Shown here piece after piece: positions 48,478-54,895 of a DNA stretch of 64,000 nt; the stretch's first letter is position 1, and the number at the start of each line of letters is the position of its first letter. The DNA lies in contig NZ_FOUE01000002.1 in NCBI RefSeq assembly GCF_900114775.1, positions 310,001 through 374,000 on the forward strand, in the 5' to 3' direction. The position numbers and the translations under genes were made by a program. The notes under the pieces are model-generated. The model did no database searches. It was not told the DNA's origin and saw nothing but the letters and a program-made list of their open reading frames with translations. This DNA is from Marinobacter zhejiangensis. Lineage in GTDB: Bacteria > Pseudomonadota > Gammaproteobacteria > Pseudomonadales > Oleiphilaceae.

Positions 48478-49088
48478 GCGACATCCCCCTTACTCAAGAA
48501 ACAAATCCTGGACGGCCGGTCGTGAATCGTCGCTTGAGTCAGGAAGCTTTTCGCAAGTTGACTGCGGGCCAAGTCATCAACCAAACCCAATATGTGAATG
48601 GTCAGTTAGCCCCCAACCCTCTGTTCGATGAGCTCTTCAAGGAGCGGGACCGATATTACGTCGAGGCCTACGCCAACATGGGAATGGAGTTGGTTCAGCG
48701 CCCCGGGTTCTTCTACATTCGCTCTCTATCTGAAGCGCAGAACGATGATGACACCAGGGATCATGAAAGCACTGGCGCCATCCGCCAAATTCAGGGGGTA
48801 CTATTGGTGCTGGGTCGCGGCGTGCTTGAGAAGGGCTTCATGTTCGAAGCACTAACGCTACCTGATGCCGGCATCTCTCGAGAAATCCTCGAAAACATCG
48901 GTAACGATCCGATCTTTAACCAGATTCTTAAGGCATGCAAGATGGATCAACCGCTCCCCGAGGCGGCAAAGGTGGCTCTGGTGGACCGAGATATCGCCTA
49001 CTTCAACGTGAAAGGGAACCTGGTGCTTGCCGAATCCGGGAAGGCGTTCTTCGACGACCTTTTCATCGAATATCAGTCCGGCGAATAG
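48474..49088 (+). CDS. jetB: JetB-like KITE subunit of Wadjet (DUF4194-like)
   Basis: The 204-residue protein has VNRRLSQEAFRKLTAGQVI and then RDRYYVEAYANMGMELVQRPGFFYIR, typical of the MksE/JetB family with tandem winged helices that bind the kleisin. It ends the four-gene operon, overlaps jetA by 4 bases, and is followed by a hairpin. Length matches the family. Confidence 0.85.
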   Translation: MSDIPLTQETNPGRPVVNRRLSQEAFRKLTAGQVINQTQYVNGQLAPNPLFDELFKERDRYYVEAYANMGMELVQRPGFFYIRSLSEAQNDDDTRDHESTGAIRQIQGVLLVLGRGVLEKGFMFEALTLPDAGISREILENIGNDPIFNQILKACKMDQPLPEAAKVALVDRDIAYFNVKGNLVLAESGKAFFDDLFIEYQSGE

Positions 49089-49184
49089 GCATCAGAGGGA
49101 TGCTCTCCGGATGAATCGAGGATGATTCAGTAACGTAATTAATCCGAGCATTTAAGGTTTGGATTGCGGATTAGGGCGGAGGTT

Positions 49185-49218
49185 ATACCTGGCCGATGGG
49201 TTTTAACCGGCCAGGTAT
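49185..49218. terminator. Hairpin between convergent jetB and ankyrin genes
   Basis: ATACCTGGCCG (49185-49195) is the exact reverse complement of CGGCCAGGTAT (49208-49218). It lies between two genes that point at each other, so it may stop transcription from both. No T run follows. Confidence 0.6.
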
Positions 49219-49239
49219 GTTGTCGTTGGAAGTAGTGGT

Positions 49240-51969
49240 TCAATTAATCATAGGGGCGTTTTCCAGAGAGCTAATGAGCCCCTGCAAGTCCTTTGCATAA
49301 ACCGGTCTTCGCTTCTGCTTCTCCAGTTCTTGGTTGAGATAGGCGAGGGCATCTGGTTCTTCGCACAACTTTTCGGCGAGCTCCAAGGGGGTCATGTCAT
49401 GCGAGTCTCGTCGCCACGCAAGTTGCGGAGATAGCTCAATAAGCCGATCGATTGCATACCCATTTCCCGACCAAGCCCCAGTGTGCATCGGCGAGCGCCC
49501 ATCCACCGTGCTCAAATCGGTGGTGCATGGGTGATCTAATAAAGCATCGATCGTCCTTTTGTCGTGCGATTTCACAGCAGCATGAAGGGCAGCCCTACCT
49601 TCAAAATCCTGAAGATCAGGATCTGCACCAGCGTCGAGGAAGGATTGAACCAATTCCGCATCACCCGCCTCAGCAACCAGCATCAAGGGAGTCTGGCCCT
49701 TGAAATCAGCGTAATTCAACTGCTTTTCAACCTTGCTTGCGAGCAATTTGATTGCCTGTCTCCAGGTTGTTGTTACCGTTTCCATTCGTTGCAGCTCTGA
49801 CTCGAACTCCGCCGGGTCGATATGCCGTAATTTGGGGAGTTGATCATTGAAATGGGATCGGAGTTTGATCCACCGCATCAGAACCGAATCTCCGGTAACG
49901 CATTTCAAGCTACTGCTGAATTTGCGGGAGTTATCCTTAATCCAGTTTTCCAGTCCGGGTAAGTCGCCAGACATGATGAGACCAAAGGAGTCATTCAAGG
50001 CTTGCTCGGAGACGGGCTTCATTGGTTCAATGCCGGGGTAGGGGCTGTATAGCTGATGCCAGAAATAATCGGCAGCTTCTCGCGCTGAATCATAGATGTC
50101 TAGCACCTGACGATTGTTGAAGACGCCCCAGCCAAGCATCGCCCGATAGTATCTTTCGTGGTTATTTGGGACTAGCCTTTGGTTCGCGACTTCAGTGGCG
50201 AGGCAATCCAGGGCGATCTCACCCTTGAGGGTTCCGAACGCCTTTTCGTCCGAGGCCTCAAGAGCCTGGCGGAAGCCCTTTGACGCATTGTTGATGTCGT
50301 TCATGGCCAGCTGGTGTTTGGCCTCAAAGTGAAGCAACAGTGCCCGCCAATTCTCATAGGCTGAATTTTGCTTGGCCTCATTCAAAAGCGATTCGACCCG
50401 AGTACAGGCGTCGTTTGGCAACATCTTCTTGCCCTGGCCTCCGAGGTAGTTGCCGAGCTCAAGCAGTATCGGTTGAATTTTCTGTTCGGGAGTGTCCGCC
50501 AGCTCTTTCATTCTCGCTGTCGCAGCCCATCTTGCCTTGGGTGAAAGTCCGGCGAAGTTTGCGACTTGCGCCATGACAGCGAAACGGTTTTCCTTTTGAA
50601 AAGTCCGCCAGGGTGAGGCCGTTCTAGCCCTCTTTATGAGGTCTCGAGCGGCTTTTGCTTCCTCTGCGTGGCTCCTGAGCAGCTCTACCCGGGAACGAAC
50701 TATCTGCGCGTGAGTCGGCGCGTCACTGCCAACGATGTCCGTCAGTTCATCGCCAGGCCTTGATAAAGAGAACAGCTGGGTCAGCAATTCCGCCAATTCG
50801 AGATTTCCGGTCTCACGTTTTGAAGGAAGGATGGACAGGTAAAGAGTGTTTGCATCCCAGGGTTCAAGCTGCTCTTCGAACCAGACATTTTCTGCCGCCT
50901 CGCCAGAGCTTCGAAAGTTGCGCCAGGCTTCTACCGTAAGATTGTAGATATGTTTATAGCTCGCAAGAATTTGCAGCAGTTTGTTCTGCTCGAAGTCAGA
51001 ACATAACTTATCGACACCGGGGCAGAGCTTTTTCAGGATTCGGTCGTAACCGTCTTGCATCAACCTAGCGAAAAGCAGGCGTTGGCGGATGATCTTGGCA
51101 GTTGGTTTCTGGTAGCGGTCTGCAACCAGGCGTACCAAAAGTTCCTTTTCAGATTCCGTTGATTGGCCAGAAATTATACGCTTGATATCGTTGTCTTCGC
51201 CCATTGCGAGCTCTCGCCTGAGAGCATCCTCGTTATCATCCAATTTTCTGTTTTTCAAAAAGGCCACTGCGGCGTCGAACTGTTGCGCAGCCGGCTGGGC
51301 TTTGTCGATTTCAAACGTGCCCTCGAAGGGAATGTACAAGTCATCGGGAAAAAACTGATAGATCTTGTCGTGGTATGGAAGTGTACCGCTTCTCCAGTTG
51401 TATATGGTTCTGGTGAAGGTATCGGCATCATCTTGACCTCTATCGTTTTTAGCTCGAATTCTGGCCTGGGAGAGGCTTTCAATCGAACCCCCAGCCAGAT
51501 CCGCCAGCCAGTCGATAACCTGCTTCACCGGAAGATCTATTTCCGTTCCATCAGAAGTTGTACGCGGCTCTGGAAGATACCAAAAGCTTCCGCTAGGCAT
51601 GCCCCGATCTAAATTACCGTATAGGTTCCAGAAGGCTGTATGGCGAGCAACGCCGGGTATAAAAAAGTATCCCAATAGCACCCAAAGGACCTGCCGTTCG
51701 TCGGCCTGGAACGTCCATGTATTGCACTCCAGTCCCTTGAAGGCATTACCGAGCTCCGTCAAATTGGTCATGAAATCTGCACGCGCTTGCCCGCCAAGTT
51801 CGAGCTCATCGAATATTTCACAAAGGATTCGCTCGCCCATTACCTGGTGCTCAGCAAGGCGCATATTTCCGGTACCGAATTTTCTTTTGGTCTTCGTCTG
51901 ATCTTGCTTCAGCCCCAAGCTTTGATGGATTTCCATCAATACGGTCTCAATCGAAGGGAAGGTAGCCAT
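49240..51969 (-). CDS. Large ankyrin-repeat protein with helical solenoid, unknown function
   Basis: From the ATG at 51969, seven bases after AAGGAGA, the protein has 909 residues; the longer frame to 52098 lacks a ribosome site. The N-terminal 650 residues are helical and partly repetitive, perhaps a TPR-like solenoid (LLNEAKQNSAYENWRALLL). Residues about 755-860 are ankyrin repeats: GQTPLMLVAEAGDAELVQSF, GRAALHAAVKSHDKRTID, GRSPMHTGAWSGNGYAIDR and MTPLELAEKL. There is no signal peptide, nuclease motif or Walker box. It stands divergent from viperin inside the defence island, which suggests a defence role that is not proven. Confidence 0.8.
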   Translation of the reverse strand: MATFPSIETVLMEIHQSLGLKQDQTKTKRKFGTGNMRLAEHQVMGERILCEIFDELELGGQARADFMTNLTELGNAFKGLECNTWTFQADERQVLWVLLGYFFIPGVARHTAFWNLYGNLDRGMPSGSFWYLPEPRTTSDGTEIDLPVKQVIDWLADLAGGSIESLSQARIRAKNDRGQDDADTFTRTIYNWRSGTLPYHDKIYQFFPDDLYIPFEGTFEIDKAQPAAQQFDAAVAFLKNRKLDDNEDALRRELAMGEDNDIKRIISGQSTESEKELLVRLVADRYQKPTAKIIRQRLLFARLMQDGYDRILKKLCPGVDKLCSDFEQNKLLQILASYKHIYNLTVEAWRNFRSSGEAAENVWFEEQLEPWDANTLYLSILPSKRETGNLELAELLTQLFSLSRPGDELTDIVGSDAPTHAQIVRSRVELLRSHAEEAKAARDLIKRARTASPWRTFQKENRFAVMAQVANFAGLSPKARWAATARMKELADTPEQKIQPILLELGNYLGGQGKKMLPNDACTRVESLLNEAKQNSAYENWRALLLHFEAKHQLAMNDINNASKGFRQALEASDEKAFGTLKGEIALDCLATEVANQRLVPNNHERYYRAMLGWGVFNNRQVLDIYDSAREAADYFWHQLYSPYPGIEPMKPVSEQALNDSFGLIMSGDLPGLENWIKDNSRKFSSSLKCVTGDSVLMRWIKLRSHFNDQLPKLRHIDPAEFESELQRMETVTTTWRQAIKLLASKVEKQLNYADFKGQTPLMLVAEAGDAELVQSFLDAGADPDLQDFEGRAALHAAVKSHDKRTIDALLDHPCTTDLSTVDGRSPMHTGAWSGNGYAIDRLIELSPQLAWRRDSHDMTPLELAEKLCEEPDALAYLNQELEKQKRRPVYAKDLQGLISSLENAPMIN

Positions 51970-52037
51970 ATATTTCTCCTTGGTTAGTGATGGCTCCATC
52001 CTTGTCGAAATTGGTAGCGCTTTCACTGAAAAGTGGC

Positions 52038-52086
52038 GTACCCCCCCCTTATTTGTTTGAACTCGGTTGAGTGAGAAGGGGGGTAC
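52038..52086. promoter_or_regulatory. GC-run inverted repeat between ankyrin and viperin genes
   Basis: GTACCCCCCCCTT (52038-52050) faces AAGGGGGGTAC (52076-52086); the left arm has two extra C. Between them ACTC-GGTT-GAGT forms a small stem. It lies upstream of both divergent genes and may be a shared operator. Confidence 0.5.
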
Positions 52087-52127
52087 GGCGGATTTCATAC
52101 TGGGAAAATCTGATGCCTGACATTCTG

Positions 52128-52151
52128 GCTCCTCGATTAATCGATAGGAGC
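52128..52151 (+). promoter_or_regulatory. Hairpin covering the viperin ribosome binding site
   Basis: GCTCCT pairs with AGGAGC, and CGAT with ATCG inside, around the 12-bp palindrome TCGATTAATCGA (52132-52143). The AGGAG at 52146-52150 is the ribosome site for the ATG at 52156, so folding would hide it. It could also be a DNA operator. Confidence 0.5.
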
Positions 52152-52155
52152 TTTT

Positions 52156-53067
52156 ATGAGTACAACTTCACACCCCGTGCCCGTTGTCGTCAATTGGCAT
52201 CTGACTGAAGCATGTAATTTTTCGTGTCGATACTGTTATGCCCATTGGGAGAGAGCGGAGAGCATAAAGGACTTGATCAGAGAGGAACACCAGGTTCGTG
52301 CCTTGGTGACAGAGCTTGGGCGATTCTTCCGTTCTGATGAGGCCGCCAGAAAGTTTGGGTTCCAAGGTGTCAATCCGCGTTTGAATATCGCGGGTGGGGA
52401 GCCTTTGCTTTTCCCTTCAGCACTCCAAACAGCTATACATCAGGCGCGCCGGCTTGGTATTCGGGCATCTTTGATTACGAACGGCTCCTTTTTGACCGAG
52501 GAGCTATGCGAATCACTGGCGCCCGGGCTCGATATGCTCGGGGTTAGTATCGACTCTGGGAACGTCGACACCAACAACCTAATCGGGAGAGTTGATAGTC
52601 ACGGCCGGCTCCTGAACCTGGACTCCCTCAGCCGCTCTTTTAAGGTCCTGAGGCGTTGCAATCCTGCCTTAGCGGTGAAACTGAATACCGTGGTTAATCG
52701 GCTTAACTGGCAGGATGACCTCTCAAACGTTGTTGACTTAGTAGAGCCCGAGAAATGGAAAATTCTCAGGGCGCTGCCGCTTGTTGATCAATCGACTAGC
52801 GTGACGGACATTCAGTTCCAGGCTTTTGTTGCGCGGCATGCAGCTTATCGGTCAATCGCAGTGGTTGAGGACAGCCAGGACATGCAGGAGTCCTACATAA
52901 TGGTTGATCCTCAGGGGCGCTTTTTCCAGAATTCCCCATATTCTGTGGGGTATCAGTACAGCCAGCCCATTCTGGAGGTGGGAGCTGAAAAAGCATTTGA
53001 GCAGGTGAACTTCGATCCGGAGCGATTTCTTTCTCGGTATTCGAAAGAAGCCGGGGATGCGACGTGA
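52156..53067 (+). CDS. Prokaryotic viperin (antiviral radical SAM enzyme)
   Basis: The 303-residue protein has the radical SAM cluster motif C20-x3-C24-x2-C27 in LTEACNFSCRYCYAHW, the SAM-binding LNIAGGEP at 77-83, GVSIDSGNVDTNNLIGR, KLNTVVNRLNW and KWKILRALPL, and the C-terminal ILEVGAEKAFEQVNFDPERF. These blocks align well from memory with animal viperin (DS...NVLIGR; INSVINRFN; WKVFQCL; SILDVGVEEA). Viperins convert nucleotide triphosphates to 3'-deoxy-didehydro forms that stop phage transcription. The usual RGG-x-Y-x-W tail is replaced by RYSKEAGDAT. The 67-residue gene behind it overlaps by 4 bases. Confidence 0.92.
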   Translation: MSTTSHPVPVVVNWHLTEACNFSCRYCYAHWERAESIKDLIREEHQVRALVTELGRFFRSDEAARKFGFQGVNPRLNIAGGEPLLFPSALQTAIHQARRLGIRASLITNGSFLTEELCESLAPGLDMLGVSIDSGNVDTNNLIGRVDSHGRLLNLDSLSRSFKVLRRCNPALAVKLNTVVNRLNWQDDLSNVVDLVEPEKWKILRALPLVDQSTSVTDIQFQAFVARHAAYRSIAVVEDSQDMQESYIMVDPQGRFFQNSPYSVGYQYSQPILEVGAEKAFEQVNFDPERFLSRYSKEAGDAT

Positions 53068-53267
53068 AGTTCTCTTCGGATAAGGATATTAATCGGTATG
53101 CGAAGCACCTGGTCCGTGATGGCTGGAGATTCAAGCAGGGTAAGAAGCATTGGAAATTACTCGCACCGGGATCTCAGGCAATGGTGGTGGTTCCTTCTAC
53201 GCCCAGTAAAAGAAGGTCTCTGCAGGAGATGATGTCCACTGTGAGAAGGATAAAGCACCGAAGCTAG
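53064..53267 (+). CDS. HicA-like small protein coupled to viperin
   Basis: This 67-residue basic protein starts at a GTG overlapping the viperin stop. INRYAKHLVRDGWRFKQG and GKKHWKLLAP (His29) resemble the HicA mRNA-interferase fold (a double-stranded RNA-binding-like fold with one histidine). No HicB antitoxin follows. It could be a nuclease, an RNA-binding helper or a viperin partner; none is proven. The translational coupling shows it is made with viperin. Confidence 0.65.
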   Translation: MKFSSDKDINRYAKHLVRDGWRFKQGKKHWKLLAPGSQAMVVVPSTPSKRRSLQEMMSTVRRIKHRS

Positions 53268-53377
53268 AGGCCGCTCAGGAGTCCGGATCAACTTCATGGT
53301 ATTGGCGTTATCAGCTGGGTGGAAGGTGGCACCGTTTGCACGTTGACTCCGACAGCAAATAACTAAGAGGGAATAAG

Positions 53378-53403
53378 GCCGCCGGTTTTAAGCCGGCGGC
53401 TTT
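53378..53403 (+). terminator. Terminator-like hairpin after the viperin operon
   Basis: GCCGCCGG (53378-53385) pairs with CCGGCGGC (53393-53400), then TTTGGG. The stem is strong but the T run is short. Confidence 0.6.
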
Positions 53404-53449
53404 GGGTTCCATTGGAATCCACCGAGGTCTATGGCAGACACTTAAAATA

Positions 53450-53662
53450 TCAGAGGCTCCAGCCCCTAGGTGCTTCATGCCTCATATCGCGTTCAACCTG
53501 TTTTTCCTGCAACCACTCATGGATTTCCGAATCGATCCATCCCACAGATTTTCCGCCCAATGATATTGGCCTGGGGAATCTGCCCAGATCGGCGTACTTA
53601 TAAATAGTCGATCTTGCCAGGCCGGTTTTCTCGATCACCTCTGCGAGTCTCAGTACTCTCAT
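53450..53662 (-). CDS. alpA: Second AlpA-family regulator
   Basis: From the ATG at 53662 (after AGGAG, 7 bases) the protein has 70 residues: MRVLRLAEVIEKTGLARSTIYKY, then ISLGGKSVGWIDSEIHEWL. This is the AlpA helix-turn-helix pattern. A longer frame from 53686 is less likely. It is near the right end of the element and clearly distinct in sequence from the AlpA at 16825. It may regulate excision. Confidence 0.88.
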   Translation of the reverse strand: MRVLRLAEVIEKTGLARSTIYKYADLGRFPRPISLGGKSVGWIDSEIHEWLQEKQVERDMRHEAPRGWSL

Positions 53663-53827
53663 AACATAGCTCCTGTTTTCATCCATAACATCTGTTGGAA
53701 GTCAGCGATATGACAACACCGAAAAGTCGGAGTTGGCACGATTGCCATTATTCGCCACAACTTGTGCAGTGGCGTGCCACTTTCTGTTGGTACTGTTTTT
53801 AGAACACAACAAGAAAGGAGCGCTGTT

Positions 53828-54292
53828 ATGGGATTTGTTTCATGCCTAGAGGATCAACAAAAGCGGTTTGAATCGGATTGTCACCTTCTACAAAGAGGTG
53901 TTCGGTCGGGTAAAATTGATGGTGAAAAGGCGAAGAAGGAAGCCCTTCGTCTGCTTGGTGATGCAAAGGTTCGCTGGGCGCAAATGTTGAAGTACTTCGA
54001 CGAGCTGACAGAACCCGATTCTGTCGTTGGTGAGACGCCTCAGGAGCTTCGTAACCGGTGTTCAGCATTGGAGGGGGAGGTCGCGAAGCTTAAACAGAAG
54101 GCATCGAAATTGGGCGACGTGGCAGGGATACTTGCTATGCAGAACCAATTACTTCAGGAGCAGTTAAAGCATGAGCGTCGCCAGCGTAAGAAGCTTGAGC
54201 GAGAATTCGAGAAAATGGGACATGAGGACTTTGGCCGATTGGTTGAGCCGTTCATGACAAAAGGGATGTTTGAGCGACATGCGAAACGGTGA
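53828..54292 (+). CDS. Coiled-coil element protein, unknown
   Basis: The 154-residue protein starts at ATG 53828 with AAGGAG at 53815-53820 upstream. It is charged and helical with a likely coiled coil over residues about 80-140 (EVAKLKQKASKLGDVAGIL and KHERRQRKKLEREFEKMG). No family is recognised. Its TGA stop (54290-54292) lies inside one copy of the AAACGGTGA repeat at the element end. Confidence 0.6.
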   Translation: MGFVSCLEDQQKRFESDCHLLQRGVRSGKIDGEKAKKEALRLLGDAKVRWAQMLKYFDELTEPDSVVGETPQELRNRCSALEGEVAKLKQKASKLGDVAGILAMQNQLLQEQLKHERRQRKKLEREFEKMGHEDFGRLVEPFMTKGMFERHAKR

Positions 54293-54347
54293 GCGAATGG
54301 TGACGGGAATTCCAAGCGTTCGCGAAACGGTGACCAAACGGTGACGA
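54283..54347 (+). repeat. Integrase arm-type repeats, right end
   Basis: GAAACGGTGAGCGAATGGTGACGGGAATTCC begins at 54283 and GAAACGGTGACCAAACGGTGACGA at 54324-54347. The second is identical to 11651-11674 at the left end, and the first shares the GAATTC flank of the left copy. This supports these sequences as arm sites for the integrase. Confidence 0.75.
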
Positions 54348-54373
54348 AAAAGGCTATTTTCCAGAAACAACAA

Positions 54374-54398
54374 AGCCCGGATCTTTCGATGCCGGGCT
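54374..54398 (-). terminator. Terminator of tRNA-Pro, supplied by the element
   Basis: AGCCCGG and CCGGGCT flank an 11-base loop, with an outer CAAC/GTTG pairing. Read on the minus strand it follows the tRNA and runs into TTTGTTGTTT. It replaces the original terminator now at 11435. Confidence 0.7.
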
Positions 54399-54409
54399 AA
54401 GTTGTTGAA

Positions 54410-54460
54410 GAATATGGTCGGGACGGCAGGATTTGAACCTGCGACCACCTGCACCCCATA
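54410..54460 (-). repeat. attR: 51-bp repeat inside tRNA-Pro
   Basis: These 51 bases are identical to 11475-11525. The right copy is inside the complete tRNA, so the element restores the gene when it inserts. Confidence 0.95.
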
Positions 54461-54491
54461 CAGGTGCGCTACCAGGCTGCGCTACGCCCCG
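54415..54491 (-). tRNA. tRNA-Pro (anticodon GGG)
   Basis: On the minus strand the sequence folds as a 77-base tRNA: acceptor CGGGGCG/CGTCCCG, D arm GCGC...GCGC, anticodon stem CCTGT/GCAGG with loop ATGGGGT giving anticodon GGG, T arm GCAGG-TTCAAAT-CCTGC, discriminator A and encoded CCA. It reads CCC/CCU proline codons. Its 3' half belongs to the element's attachment repeat. Confidence 0.95.
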
Positions 54492-54895
54492 AGACGCTAC
54501 GGTAATCGTTCGAAAGGCCAAACCTCTCGTGATACCGCTCCACTGCTATAGAGGTGTCAGGCGACAACTCTCAGTGGCTTAGCGGGAGCGAAGTCTACAC
54601 TAGCCCACAAGGAAAAGAAACCGTTTTATAAGGCTGGCCTGAAAACCGGGCTCCCTACCGTTGGCCTTGGGCTTCTAACTTGGGTGTTGCGTGGCCAGTT
54701 AAGCTGTATTTTTCACCATTACTGTTAGTGTTGTAATTATATTGTCGAGCGATATCTCCGCGTTGATCTATGATTTAAGGGTGGCTAGTTATTTTTTGCG
54801 CAATTTGATGCTTAGATCTCAAAGTTATAGGATTACATAATTGTTATCTAAGTGTTGGTCCATGTCGGACTGGCTTTCAGACAGGAGATTCGTTC
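54492..54895. other. Gap between tRNA-Pro and the BCCT gene
   Basis: No gene is seen in these 404 bases. On the minus strand TAGACT (54592-54597) followed by a GC-rich discriminator resembles a tRNA promoter -10, with a weak TTTCTT 17 bases upstream. The stretch 54710-54840 is AT-rich and probably holds the BCCT gene promoter. Confidence 0.35.

Noticed and set aside
49240..52098. Longer 952-residue start for the ankyrin gene
   Set aside because: The extra 43 residues cross the inverted repeat, and the internal ATG at 51969 has a much better ribosome site.
53268..53361. Short open frame after the HicA-like gene reading SWYWRYQLGGRWHRLHVDSDSK
   Set aside because: It looks like a fragment (faintly integrase-arm-like) with no start codon or ribosome site; too short to call a gene.
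11475..54460. A conjugative element (ICE) with transfer genes
   Set aside because: No relaxase, VirB4/VirD4-type ATPase or pilus gene was found among the readable genes.
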